Origin: Nocardioides sp. PD653-B2
GTDB taxonomy: Bacteria; Actinomycetota; Actinomycetes; Propionibacteriales; Nocardioidaceae
Assembly: GCF_002117935.1 (NCBI RefSeq)
Contig: NZ_BDJE01000002.1
Span: forward strand, 1 to 64,000
Length of the DNA stretch: 64,000 nt
Direction of reading: 5' to 3'
Shown here: piece after piece, positions 27,101 to 34,273 of the stretch
Layout of the letters: every line of letters begins with the position of its first letter
How positions within the stretch are numbered: position 1 is the stretch's first letter
Made by a program: the position numbers and the translations under genes
Notes under the pieces: generated by a model
The model's database searches: none
Told to the model about the DNA's origin: nothing
What the model saw: only the letters and a program-made list of their open reading frames with translations

Positions 27101-27325
27101 CATGTCGAAGGCAGCGACCTGTGCCAGGCTGGTCTTGCCGACTCCGGCCTCTCCCACGATCAAGACGTGGGATCCACCCGAGCCCAGGCCCAGTTGTACG
27201 CGACGACGCTCGGACACCCGCCCGTGGAAGAGCGCGACGCCCTCCTCGCTGCCCGGGAGGTAGCGCTGGTCGTAGGGGTTGCCGGTGAACCCTAGTTCCG
27301 TCCAGATGCTGAAGTCACCGACCAC
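24137..27325 (-). CDS. STAND-like ATPase fused to EccC/FtsK-type tandem ATPase modules
   Basis: 1062 residues from GTG at 27325 (AGGAG seven bases upstream). Module 1 (residues ~1-430) opens with a GFTGNPYDQRYLPGSEEGVA leader, then Walker A GEAGVGKT (58-65), Walker B VICILDN (~195-201) and a winged-helix-like region (~360-400), as in STAND or AAA_16 NTPases. Module 2 (~470-750) is FtsK/EccC-like: Walker A GTTGSGKS (510-517), LLVDYKGGSAFQD, Walker B LVIVIDEFASL (~616-625), and LGTQRPAGALSPEI. Module 3 (~790-1030) is a second EccC-like fold with degenerate Walker A GSARTGRS (Lys replaced by Arg) and Walker B HILVLVDRW. Order and degeneracy recall EccC of type VII secretion, but no EccB/D/E, WXG100 or conjugation gene is nearby. 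No membrane segment is evident. Role unknown: a defence, signalling or DNA/protein translocation role are guesses. Confidence 0.85.
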   Translation of the reverse strand: MVGDFSIWTELGFTGNPYDQRYLPGSEEGVALFHGRVSERRRVQLGLGSGGSHVLIVGEAGVGKTSLAQVAAFDMFRRGRAAGAGTLFVPIAAPMQLKDDPYDFELDVWRNIASALISNRRDIELAGLQPPDLHGLSDWLSAPTTLTSGSATALGFGGGGARALNTTTAFGESGFVALVRQALVTLFPSTASGGVICILDNLELSGSADAARSALEALRSTLFEVPAIRWVFIGSRGVASGLRSRRLSGFIDQPVRLEPLTVEESVESIRRRLDYWGTTNAHPPVQPEDFRYLYRTLGLNLRDSLNVAQQFAQFYFGEFIGTDVATPTDEERPLYFQAWLGERADEVLAEAPPEDSESWLVFDQVRDGGGTLGVAFDDLQTRRHMQSLVQANLLVEEPDPESTDWTMLTITANGWLAAFARARVEAVRRVPTGSPEADHGPKLAERRPDTGPPQSARLVDLLGPGWPSVDAVEGRWRTGLSSTAAVIGTTPVGPFTLDLRKDGPHALVAGTTGSGKSQLLQTLVLSLASVNRPDQITFLLVDYKGGSAFQDCVVLPHTVGLLTDIDRHASSRILTSLGAELVRREQILADAQAKDIEDYGRLQSLNANLDAMPRLVIVIDEFASLMAEVPEVVSGLVAVASRGRSLGIHLVLGTQRPAGALSPEILANTNIRIALRLSTVEDSVDVIGVPDASHVSSTAPGRGFARLGHSGLIGIQIARLNNGESGGVDEFDGGGPSDDRQIVRAINEAYDKLALERPRRPVLPSLASVVLLGDLLPRTPTRSTIPPVPFALEDLPSLQRQRVATIDLDNFSTLAIVGSARTGRSTALVTVAAAVARSTSPADVHLYVFDGGAGSLLAMSGLPHCGAVVTRGEHARARQLLNRLSKELDTRRRRLASGRFATIREQRSAMSAADRMPHILVLVDRWKDVCGGIGQSDDAGANAETLMRLLREGPAVGIYSIVTGGQDLLASAMRAVVGDYIALPLADRAAYRQLGLDPNDLPEDAPPGRGFRSISGIELQIASLSADPDRRAQSDRLREIAVDLAEQYADTDPTLLPTYRDV

Positions 27326-27612
27326 GCCATCTCCTAACCAAGGAGGACCACCGGATATACCGGCATCGTCGTGATCCGACGCGGTCGTCCGCTATCGATC
27401 GGATCCGGCACGCCGAAGACTAGCGTGGGGTCCTCCAAGACACGAGAGCTCTCGCGCGAGGTCAGTGGGACTACCGAAACTCATTCTGAAGACCGGCTTA
27501 GATGGCGGGCCTTGCCATGACCTGTCGCGTACAAGACGAGGACGGCTGGATCTCGGCGAGTTGGACGTCTGAACCGGCTTCCGATCGCGGCGGCTACTAC
27601 GTGCACAACAAT

Positions 27613-27690
27613 CAGCAGTACCTCGCGAAGAACCCGTTCGGCTACCGCTGCCACTCCAACACCGGAGTGAAGTTCCCCGCGACCGCCTGA
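27613..27690 (+). pseudogene. Displaced native 3' end of msrA
   Basis: Encodes QQYLAKNPFGYRCHSNTGV plus KFPATA and a TGA stop, in codons matching the host GC-rich style. It is the original C-terminus of msrA, cut off by the insertion. An open frame with an ATG at 27502 runs into it, but the part before 27586 has no MsrA similarity and I do not regard it as a gene. The 27326-27585 stretch upstream is the ATPase gene's own leader and shows no other feature. Confidence 0.8.
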
Positions 27691-27699
27691 CCCCTCGCA

Positions 27700-27732
27700 C
27701 GATGGGCCCCACGCTGAGCGTGGGGCCCATCG
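27700..27732. terminator. Native msrA terminator hairpin
   Basis: Arms CGATGGGCCCCACGCT and AGCGTGGGGCCCATCG, nearly back to back, just after the displaced msrA tail. After the insertion msrA itself no longer reads directly into it. Confidence 0.8.
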
Positions 27733-27879
27733 TCGTTCTCTCCTGCGGGTGCGTCGCGACGGAGCACACCGGGCACGCAGGCGCCCGGAAACTTTCTGCG
27801 ATACCTGTCGTGCCCACCGCTGCCCGTTCGTAGCGTGGGTAGAGACGGACAACGAGTCCGCGTGAGCAAGGGAGCCGAC

Positions 27880-28245
27880 ATGCCGCAGTACCTCCTCTAC
27901 TTCAACCAGCAGTGGGTCGGCGACCACTCCGAGGAGTGGTTCCGCGGGCGCGTGCAGCCCGCGATGGCGGTGGTGGACGAGATGAAGGAGGCCGGCGTCT
28001 ACGTCTTCGCCGGCGGGCTCGAGGAGGGCGGCCCGGTCTACAGCGCCGACCCCACCGGAGGCGAGGTGCTGGTCACCGACGGGCCGTTCGTCGAGTCCAA
28101 GGAGCTCCTCGGTGGCTTCGCCGTCGTGGACGTGCCCGACGACGAGAGCGCGAAGATGTGGGCGGGCAGGATCGCGGAGGGCTGTGGCTGGCCCCACGAG
28201 GTCCGGCGGTTCGGGCAGGTCCCCGACATCGCCCCTACGCCCTGA
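27880..28245 (+). CDS. YCII-related (DGPF) domain protein
   Basis: 121 residues from ATG at 27880 with AAGGGAG about six bases upstream. The fold signature is visible: [11 protein letters not shown] start, [12 protein letters not shown], then [24 protein letters not shown] with the DGPF motif that names the family. Related proteins are often encoded with ECF sigma factors; none is next to this one. The catalytic role is unknown. The 3' end overlaps the luciferase-like gene by 11 bases on the opposite strand. Confidence 0.85.
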   Translation: MPQYLLYFNQQWVGDHSEEWFRGRVQPAMAVVDEMKEAGVYVFAGGLEEGGPVYSADPTGGEVLVTDGPFVESKELLGGFAVVDVPDDESAKMWAGRIAEGCGWPHEVRRFGQVPDIAPTP

Positions 28246-29224
28246 CGGGCTCCATCGCCTCGGCGGTCAGCGTGACCGACCGCAGCCGGTCCTCCGACGA
28301 GCGTGCCTGGTGGGCGGTGATCAGCTCGTCGGCCCCGACCTTGTCGCGGAAGCCCTCCAGGTAGGCCGCCACCTCCGGGGGGGTGCCGACCGCGGCGTAG
28401 ACCAGCATCTGGTCGACGTGCTGGCCGGCGCCCTGCCGCAGCAGCTCGTCGGCCTGCTCGTCGGTGAGGTCCTGCCCGCGGCCGAAGAGGCCGACCGCGA
28501 AGGTCCGGCGTGCGGCGTCGAAGCTCTCCTGCGCCTGGGCGGTCGTGTCGGCGGCGACCACGTTGACACCGGCGATGACGTACGGCGCGTCGAGCTGCTC
28601 GGAGGGCTTGAACTCGCGCCGGTACGTCGCGACCGCGGCTTCGAGCGCCTGCGGGGCGAAGTGGCTGGCGAACGCGTACGGCAGGCCGAGCGCCGCGGCC
28701 AGCTGCGCGCCGAACAGCGACGAGCCGAGGATGTAGAGCGGCACGTGGGACCCCTTGCCGGGGATCGCGTTGACGCCGGGCACCCGGGTGTCGCCCGCCA
28801 GGTAGGCCTGCAGCTCGAGCACGTCCTGCGGGAACCGCTCGGACGACTGCGGGTCGCGGCGCAGCGCGTACATGGTGTTCTGGTCCGAGCCGGGCGCCCG
28901 GCCCAGCCCCAGGTCGATCCGGCCGGGGTACATCGCCTCGAGGGTGCCGAACTGCTCGGCGATCGTGAGCGGCGCGTGGTTGGGCAGCATCACCCCGCCG
29001 GCGCCGAGCCGGATGGTCGAGGTCTGCGCCCCGACGTGGGAGATCAGCACGCTGGTCGCCGACGAGGCGATGCGGTCCATGTTGTGGTGCTCGGCGTACC
29101 AGACCCGGCGGTAGCCGTCCTCCTCCGCGCGCTGGGCGAGGGCGACGCTGGCCGAGATGCTGTCGCCGACGCTCTGGCCGCGGGTGATCGGGGCGAGGTC
29201 GAGGATGGAGAGCGGGATGCGCAT
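28235..29224 (-). CDS. LLM-class flavin-dependent oxidoreductase (MsnO8-type)
   Basis: 329 residues from ATG at 29224 with AAGGA upstream. The start [18 protein letters not shown], the [19 protein letters not shown] block, [20 protein letters not shown] and [15 protein letters not shown] are hallmarks of the bacterial luciferase-like monooxygenase group that uses FMNH2 or F420. Substrate unknown. A much longer in-frame opening runs upstream over the divergent ABC1 gene but has antisense character and was rejected. Confidence 0.88.
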   Translation of the reverse strand: MRIPLSILDLAPITRGQSVGDSISASVALAQRAEEDGYRRVWYAEHHNMDRIASSATSVLISHVGAQTSTIRLGAGGVMLPNHAPLTIAEQFGTLEAMYPGRIDLGLGRAPGSDQNTMYALRRDPQSSERFPQDVLELQAYLAGDTRVPGVNAIPGKGSHVPLYILGSSLFGAQLAAALGLPYAFASHFAPQALEAAVATYRREFKPSEQLDAPYVIAGVNVVAADTTAQAQESFDAARRTFAVGLFGRGQDLTDEQADELLRQGAGQHVDQMLVYAAVGTPPEVAAYLEGFRDKVGADELITAHQARSSEDRLRSVTLTAEAMEPVRA

Positions 29225-29320
29225 GTGGTCCTTCCGGAGGAGTCGGTCATCTGGACAACACCCGCGGCCGCGGAGTCCATCCCGATGAGGCTCGTTGGAT
29301 GCGTCGGGGAGACTGGTGAC

Positions 29321-30658
29321 GTGACCGAGCTCCCCCGCAAGGCAGCCGCCCGGACGGCCAGGCTGGCCGCCCTGCCCCTGGGGTACGCCGGGCGCAGCGC
29401 GCTCGGCCTCGGCAGGCGGATCGGCGGCCAGTCCGCCGAGGCCGTGATGTCCGACATCCAGCAGCGCACCGCGGAGCAGCTCTTCCGCACCCTGGGCGAG
29501 CTCAAGGGCGGGGCGATGAAGTTCGGACAGGCGCTGTCGGTGCTCGAGGCCGCCCTGCCCGAGGAGATCGCCGGCCCCTACCGCGAGCAGCTGACCAGGC
29601 TGCAGGACTCCGCTCCCCCGATGCCGACCCAGGAGGTCCGCGACGCGCTGGCCCGCGACCTGGGACCCGACTGGAAGGAGCAGCTGGTCTGGCTCGACGG
29701 GGGCCCGACCGCGGCCGCGTCCATCGGCCAGGTGCACCGGGGCCGGTGGCACGACGGGCGCGAGGTCGCCGTGAAGGTGCAGTACCCCGGCGCGGGCGAC
29801 GCGCTGCGCTCCGACCTGCGCCAGCTCTCCCGGCTGGCCCGGACGATGGGCAGCCTGGTCCCCGGGATCGACGTCAAGCCGCTGATCGCGGAGATGCAGG
29901 CACGCACCGAGGAGGAGCTGGACTACCGGCTCGAGGCCGAGGCCCAGCGCACCTTCGCCGCGGCGTTCCGCGACGACCCGGACTTCGTGGTGCCGGACGT
30001 CGTCGCCGCCGGCGACACGACGCTGATCACCGAGTGGATGGAGTCGACGTCGTCGCTGGCCGCGGTCATCGCGTCCGGCACGCAGGAGGAGCGCGACCAC
30101 TACGGCGAGCTCTTCGTCCGGTTCCTCGTCGAGGGCCCGGCGCGCACCGGGATGCTGCACGCCGACCCGCACCCGGGGAACTTCCGGATCCTGCCCACCG
30201 AGGACGGGAGCCCCGGCCCGATGGGCGTCCTCGACTTCGGCGCCGTCGCCCGTCTGCCCGAGGGCGCCCTCCCCCTGGCGATGGGCTCGCTGATCCGGAT
30301 CGCCGCCATCGAGGACGACCAGACGTTGCTCGCCGGACTGCGCGAGGAGGGCTTCATCAAGGACCGCGTGACCATCGACCCGGCGCTGCTCCTCGACTAC
30401 CTGTCGCCGTTCGTGGAGCCGACGCAGGCCGAGCGGTTCCAGTTCTCGCGGGAGTGGATGCAGTCGCAGTTCCAACGGGTCAACAACCCGCGCGACCCGG
30501 CGTACACGCTGGCCCTCAAGATCAACCTGCCCCCGTCGTACCTGCTCATCCACCGCACCTGGCTGGGCGCCGTCGGCATCCTGAGCCAGCTGGGCGCGGA
30601 GGTGCCGTTCCGCCAGATCCTCACCGACTGGCTGCCGGGCTTCGCCGACCCGCTCTGA
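29321..30658 (+). CDS. ABC1/UbiB-family atypical kinase
   Basis: 445 residues from GTG at 29321. The family-defining KxGQ motif is in [14 protein letters not shown], the Ala-rich nucleotide loop in [13 protein letters not shown], the Lys of VAVKVQYPG, the catalytic loop HADPHPGNF and the metal-binding LDFGAVARL. Related proteins (UbiB, ADCK) support isoprenoid-quinone or lipid metabolism; in a menaquinone-using actinobacterium the target is unclear. It is divergent from the luciferase-like gene. Confidence 0.88.
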   Translation: MTELPRKAAARTARLAALPLGYAGRSALGLGRRIGGQSAEAVMSDIQQRTAEQLFRTLGELKGGAMKFGQALSVLEAALPEEIAGPYREQLTRLQDSAPPMPTQEVRDALARDLGPDWKEQLVWLDGGPTAAASIGQVHRGRWHDGREVAVKVQYPGAGDALRSDLRQLSRLARTMGSLVPGIDVKPLIAEMQARTEEELDYRLEAEAQRTFAAAFRDDPDFVVPDVVAAGDTTLITEWMESTSSLAAVIASGTQEERDHYGELFVRFLVEGPARTGMLHADPHPGNFRILPTEDGSPGPMGVLDFGAVARLPEGALPLAMGSLIRIAAIEDDQTLLAGLREEGFIKDRVTIDPALLLDYLSPFVEPTQAERFQFSREWMQSQFQRVNNPRDPAYTLALKINLPPSYLLIHRTWLGAVGILSQLGAEVPFRQILTDWLPGFADPL

Positions 30659-30712
30659 CGATTGCGCGCGTCGGCGGCCGGGGGCACCCTGAGGGTGGAC
30701 CAGGAGGTGCCC

Positions 30713-31096
30713 ATGTCACTGACCGACAACGCGGTCGCGGTGATGCTCCCCGTCGGGGACACCACGCGCGCCCAGGAGTTCTACGAGAAGCGGCTCGGGC
30801 TTCCCTACGACGGCACGAGCCCTGCCGGCGAGCTCAGGTTCCGCATCGCCGGCGGCAACCACCTGGCGTTGCGCCCCTTCCCGGAGGTGCATCCCTCGCC
30901 CAACACGGCGCTCAGCTTCGAGGTGTCCGACATCGCGTCCGAGATCGCCGACCTGACGTCGCGCGGGGTGACGTTCGAGGACTACGACCTGCCGGGCTTC
31001 GCGACGGTCGACCACGTCTTCGACGACGGCGCGGTGAAGGCGGCGTGGTTCCTCGACCCCGACGGCAACATCCTCTGCCTGCACCAGCCGCTCTGA
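30713..31096 (+). CDS. VOC (glyoxalase/bleomycin resistance) family protein
   Basis: 127 residues from ATG at 30713, with CAGGAGG five bases upstream. The paired beta-alpha-beta-beta-beta units of the VOC fold are visible: [20 protein letters not shown] and [20 protein letters not shown], with a metal-type His early and the usual [14 protein letters not shown] ending. VOC proteins include dioxygenases, isomerases and resistance proteins; no specific activity can be assigned. Confidence 0.85.
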   Translation: MSLTDNAVAVMLPVGDTTRAQEFYEKRLGLPYDGTSPAGELRFRIAGGNHLALRPFPEVHPSPNTALSFEVSDIASEIADLTSRGVTFEDYDLPGFATVDHVFDDGAVKAAWFLDPDGNILCLHQPL

Positions 31097-31109
31097 GAGA
31101 GGGGCGGGG

Positions 31110-31628
31110 TCACTCCCCGACGGTGCCGTCGATCGACTCGCGGATCAGGTCGGCGTGGCCGTTGTGGCGCGCGTACTCCTCCACCAGGTGGGTGAGGATC
31201 CAGCGCAGCGAGAACGGCGCGCCGGTGCGGCCGCTCCGGACGGAGAGCTGGTCGAGGCCGGCCGCGGCGTGGACGATCCGGTCCGACTCCGCGATCTCGG
31301 CCGCGAGCAGGGCGAGCAGCTCCTCGGGGGTGTCGTCGACGGCGCTGTGCCAGTCCCAGTCGGCGTCGGCCTCCCAGTCGACGGACGCCCACGGCTCGCC
31401 GTAGTCCTCGCCCAGGAGGATGCACCGGAACCACCAGTGCTCGACGAACGCGAGGTGCTTGACCATCCCGCCGAGCGTCATCGTCGACGGTGCGAGCGTC
31501 TGGTCGAGCTGGGCGCCGGTGAGACCGGCGACCTTCAGCCGCAGGGTGTCGCGGTGGTAGCCGAGGAAGCCCAGCAGGGTGGCGCGCTCGTCGCCGTCGA
31601 GGGGCGGGGCGACGCGGTCGACGCTCAT
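31110..31628 (-). CDS. DinB-family (mycothiol-transferase-like) protein
   Basis: 172 residues from ATG at 31628, overlapping the upstream VOC stop as ATGA. The four-helix DinB fold is indicated by MTLGGMVKHLAFVEHWWF with the first His ligand, a central acidic helix, and WILTHLVEEYARHNGHADLI with two further His. These three His form the metal site. In actinobacteria many DinB/DUF664 proteins are thiol transferases using mycothiol, consistent with mca elsewhere in the window. Confidence 0.85.
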   Translation of the reverse strand: MSVDRVAPPLDGDERATLLGFLGYHRDTLRLKVAGLTGAQLDQTLAPSTMTLGGMVKHLAFVEHWWFRCILLGEDYGEPWASVDWEADADWDWHSAVDDTPEELLALLAAEIAESDRIVHAAAGLDQLSVRSGRTGAPFSLRWILTHLVEEYARHNGHADLIRESIDGTVGE

Positions 31629-32360
31629 GGGGCCCGGTCCGTGATGCAGTACGGCGTCCCGACCGGGTCGGTCAGCACGGTCCAGTCGTCGTGCACCCGG
31701 ACCACGCGGGCACCGAGCCCCACGTGGCGCGCGGTCTCGGCGTCGCGGTCGTCGCAGGCGAGGTCGAGGTGGGCGCTCACCTGGTCGCCGGGGTCGGCGA
31801 GTCGCTGGACCAGCCAGCGCAGCGGGAGGCCGTCGGGCGGCAGCAGCCGCGCGAACTCGGGCTCCTCGAGCGACCGGAGGTCCCAGCCGGTGAGGTGCTG
31901 CCAGAACGCGAGCTCGGCGTCGTACACCTGCGGCGGCAGGTCGAGGCAGACCTGGTCGACCTGGGACCGGGTGCCGTCGGGCCAGGTCGCCGGCCGCGGG
32001 CGCACCGACGCCTCGTGGCGCACGAAGCAGAACGTGAAGCCCCCCGGGCGAGCGGACCACGACGTAGCCCGACTCGTGCCGCACCAGCACGTGGGCGCCG
32101 AGCTCGACCGCCGCCTCCGCGGCGACCACCGGGTGGTCGACGTGGAGGTCGAGGTGGATCCGGCCGGGACCGTCGGCCAGTCGCTGCACGCGCAGGTAGT
32201 CGTCGCCGTCGGGCGGCACCAGGGTGGCGAACTCGCCGTCGAGGCCGCGCGTCGGCGACAGCGTGAAGCCGGTGACGCCCTGCCAGAACTCGACCCCGCG
32301 CTCGAAGCCGTCGGGCGGCAGGTCGAGGAAGGCGCTGACCCAGTACGGCGTCGTCGTCAT
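31625..32360 (-). pseudogene. Two-domain VOC protein gene with a single-base frameshift
   Basis: The first domain reads from ATG at 32360 (YWVSAFLDLPPDGFERGVEF ... VVRSPGG). The second reads in another frame to the stop at 31625 (QVCLDLPPQVYDAELAFWQH ... GTPYCITDRAP). The frames join in a run of six C (32040-32045, plus strand). Removing one base restores SPGGFTFCFVRHEAS and a continuous protein of about 244 residues. Either the gene is broken, is phase-variable at this run, or the base is a sequencing error. A PNPOx gene lies upstream and the DinB gene overlaps its end. Confidence 0.8.
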
Positions 32361-32368
32361 CGGGGTGA

Positions 32369-32683
32369 CTATGCCACCGCCTTGTGCAGGACGGCGCCCG
32401 TCGGCGTGATCACGACGTCGTCGCCCTCGACCACGGCGGTGCCGTCGACGAGCAGCGACATGCCGGACTCCGTCAGCGGGGGGAAGAGCAGCGTGACCGT
32501 GGGGTTCGCGGCGACGTTGGCGACCGAGCCGCGACCCGGCGTGGGGACCCGCAGCCCGTCGTCCTCGGGCCGGGCCCGCGCCGAGACCGCCTTGACCACG
32601 CCGTCCTTCGAGGTGAGCAGGTAGCCGCGGCCGAACTCGGCGAGCTGCGCGGGGAGGTCGGCGAGGTCGACGAGAGCGCTCAT
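32369..32683 (-). CDS. Pyridoxamine 5'-phosphate oxidase-fold protein
   Basis: 104 residues: a short split-barrel protein with GYLLTSKDGVVKAVSARARP, SVANVAANPTVTLLFPP and MSLLVDGTAVVEGDDVVITP, the usual beta-barrel strands of the FMN/F420-binding PNPOx clan. The small size and lack of clear PLP-site residues suggest a cofactor-binding or reductase role other than PNP oxidase itself. The ATG overlaps the preceding YigZ stop as ATGA. Confidence 0.75.
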   Translation of the reverse strand: MSALVDLADLPAQLAEFGRGYLLTSKDGVVKAVSARARPEDDGLRVPTPGRGSVANVAANPTVTLLFPPLTESGMSLLVDGTAVVEGDDVVITPTGAVLHKAVA

Positions 32684-33309
32684 GGGGTGAGGCTATCGAC
32701 CCAGCGCTCTCCCACCACCTGGGTTTCCGCGGTGCCGCCGGTGAGCTCGGCCAGCAGCGCGGCGAGGCGCGGCTCGTCCGCGGGTGTCACGCCGAGAGTG
32801 AGCCGGACACCGGCGGCGTACGTCGTGTCGAGCACCGCGATCCCGCGCGAGCGCAGCTCGCTCTCGATCCGGCCGGCGTCGGCGTGGTCGAGCGCGAGGA
32901 GGTGCTCGCGCACGAGGGATCGGCGCAGCGTCCCGGCCTCGTCGAGGGCTGCGCGCACGGCGTCGCCGTACGCGCGTACCAGGCCGCCGGCGCCGAGGAG
33001 GGTCCCGCCGAACCACCGCGTGACGACCGCGACGACGTCGCTCACCCCGGCTCCCCGGAGCACCTCGAGCATCGGGGCCCCCGCGGTGCCGGCCGGCTCC
33101 CCGTCGTCGGAGGACCGCTCGACGGTGCCGTCGTGGATCCTGAAGGCGGAGCAGTGGTGCCGCGCGTCCCAGTGCACCTTGCGGAGCTGCTCGACCGCGG
33201 CCCGGGCCTCCGCCTCGCCGTCGACACGCTCGAGGGTGCAGAGGAAGCGTGAGCGCTTGACCTCGATCTCGGCCTCGCCGTCGCGCGCGATCGTGAGGTA
33301 GCTGCTCAT
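32680..33309 (-). CDS. YigZ/IMPACT family protein
   Basis: 209 residues from ATG at 33309, chosen because it overlaps the TauE-like stop as ATGA. The UPF0029 N-terminal domain carries the signature VKRSRFLCTLERVDGEAEA, RKVHWDARHHCSAFRI, DDGEPAGTAGAPML and VVAVVTRWFGGTLLGAGGLV. A DUF1949-type C-terminal domain follows. The family is conserved from bacteria to humans (IMPACT), where it affects translation control; the bacterial function is unsettled. Confidence 0.9.
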   Translation of the reverse strand: MSSYLTIARDGEAEIEVKRSRFLCTLERVDGEAEARAAVEQLRKVHWDARHHCSAFRIHDGTVERSSDDGEPAGTAGAPMLEVLRGAGVSDVVAVVTRWFGGTLLGAGGLVRAYGDAVRAALDEAGTLRRSLVREHLLALDHADAGRIESELRSRGIAVLDTTYAAGVRLTLGVTPADEPRLAALLAELTGGTAETQVVGERWVDSLTP

Positions 33310-34088
33310 GACCACAGCCCGAGCACGTCGCCGCCGATCCGGACGATGAACGCCGAGACGACCACGATGAAGAAGATCCGCACGAACGTCGTGCCGCGCG
33401 ACACCGCGGTCCGCGCCCCGAGGTAGCCGCCGACGATGTTGCAGACGCCCATCACGATCGCGACCTTCCAGAGCACGGCCCCCTGCGGGAGGAAGATGCA
33501 GATCGCGGCGAGGTTGGTGGCCCCGTTGGCGAGCTTGGCCTTGGCCGACGCCTCCAGGAAGCTGTAGCCCATCAGCCCGACCAGCGAGATCACGAAGAAG
33601 CTGCCCGTGCCTGGCCCGAGCGCCCCGTCGTAGAAGCCGATCGCCAGGCCGGTGCCCATCGCAGCGGTGGTGTGCCGGTGTCCGGAGAACCGCAGCGCCG
33701 TGGCCTGACCGAGCTGCGGCTTGAAGACCACGTAACCGCCGACGACCACCAGGGCGACCAGCACGATCGGCTCGAACGCGTCGCGCGGGATCTGGCTGGC
33801 CACGAGCGCGCCCGCCGCCGACCCGGCGAACGCGAAGAGCATCAGCGGCAGGAACGTCCTGGGGTCCGGGCGGATCCGGCGGTAGTACGTCGCGGCGCTC
33901 ACCGTCGTCCCCGAGATGGCGGCGACCTTGTTGGTCGCCAGCACCTGGACGGTCCCGGCGTTGGGGAGGCCGAGAAGCAGCGCGGGCAGCTGGATCAGCC
34001 CGCCGCCCCCGACGACCGCGTCGACGAAGCCGGCGGCCAACCCCGCGAGGCCGAGAAGGACCAGCACGGTCGCGGTCGGGTCATCCAC
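33306..34088 (-). CDS. TauE/SafE family sulfite/organosulfonate exporter-like permease
   Basis: 260 residues from GTG at 34088, preceded by a GAGGG. About eight membrane segments with the repeated family motifs GLAAGFVDAVVGGGGLIQLP near the N-terminus and GFYDGALGPGTGSFFVISLV mid-protein. Members move sulfite, sulfoacetate or other small anions; substrate unknown. An upstream in-frame ATG at 34223 lies across a repeat and was not used. It heads the TauE-YigZ-PNPOx operon. Confidence 0.88.
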   Translation of the reverse strand: MDDPTATVLVLLGLAGLAAGFVDAVVGGGGLIQLPALLLGLPNAGTVQVLATNKVAAISGTTVSAATYYRRIRPDPRTFLPLMLFAFAGSAAGALVASQIPRDAFEPIVLVALVVVGGYVVFKPQLGQATALRFSGHRHTTAAMGTGLAIGFYDGALGPGTGSFFVISLVGLMGYSFLEASAKAKLANGATNLAAICIFLPQGAVLWKVAIVMGVCNIVGGYLGARTAVSRGTTFVRIFFIVVVSAFIVRIGGDVLGLWS

Positions 34089-34099
34089 ATTTCCCTCTC

Positions 34100-34133
34100 G
34101 GTGGTCGAGTAGCGAGCGCAGCGAGCGTATCGA
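34100..34133. repeat. Short dispersed-type repeat with interleaved symmetry
   Basis: Contains GTCGAGTAGCGAGCGCAGCG followed by AGCGTATCGAC. I recall near-identical strings (TCGATACGCTCGCTGCGCTC and its complement) as a frequent intergenic repeat in Nocardioides-type genomes. Only one copy is present here, so the repeat status rests on memory. Confidence 0.5.
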
Positions 34134-34261
34134 CACTCCGAGTCCCGTCCCCGCCGACCTCGAGCGGGCCACGAGCGGGGGCAACCAGAGGCGGTCGACC
34201 TGGCGGATCTCCGGCCGGACCACGTCGTCGGTCCGACCGCAGCGATCCGGGCGGCACAGCC

Positions 34262-34267
34262 TAGGGT
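34262..34267 (+). promoter_or_regulatory. Leaderless -10 element of the BtuF-like gene
   Basis: TAGGGT, six bases, then GTG at 34274; no Shine-Dalgarno. Confidence 0.55.
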
Positions 34268-34273
34268 CGGGAC

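Larger units (their letters stand above)
23943..27612. mobile_element. Putative 3.67-kb integrative element in the msrA 3' end, single cargo gene
   Basis: Bounded by two copies of an 11-base core within diverged copies of the msrA tail. Composition inside is visibly less GC-rich than on either side. The native msrA tail and its strong terminator (27700-27732) lie outside the right boundary, exactly as expected if a circle had inserted at the core and supplied a replacement 3' end. One large gene (24137-27325, opposite strand to msrA) fills it. No integrase, transposase or excisionase was found, so mobilisation must be in trans or has been lost. Gene conversion with a relative is an alternative explanation. 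Confidence 0.65.

Noticed and set aside
24137..27325. Type VII secretion locus
   Set aside because: Only an EccC-like ATPase is present; there are no EccB, EccD, EccE, mycosin or WXG100 genes within tens of kilobases.
27502..27585. Start of a 62-codon frame that runs into the displaced msrA tail
   Set aside because: No MsrA similarity before base 27586 and no promoter evidence; best explained as chance reading into the displaced fragment.
27871..27895. Third copy of the element core (GCAGTACCTC) at the YCII start
   Set aside because: Only ten bases match, it lies in an ordinary coding start, and no flanking similarity to msrA exists.
28112..29320. Upstream extension of the ABC1-kinase frame over the luciferase-like gene
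   Set aside because: The extension is antisense to a well-conserved flavin oxidoreductase gene and has no family similarity; GTG 29321 gives a normal ABC1 protein.
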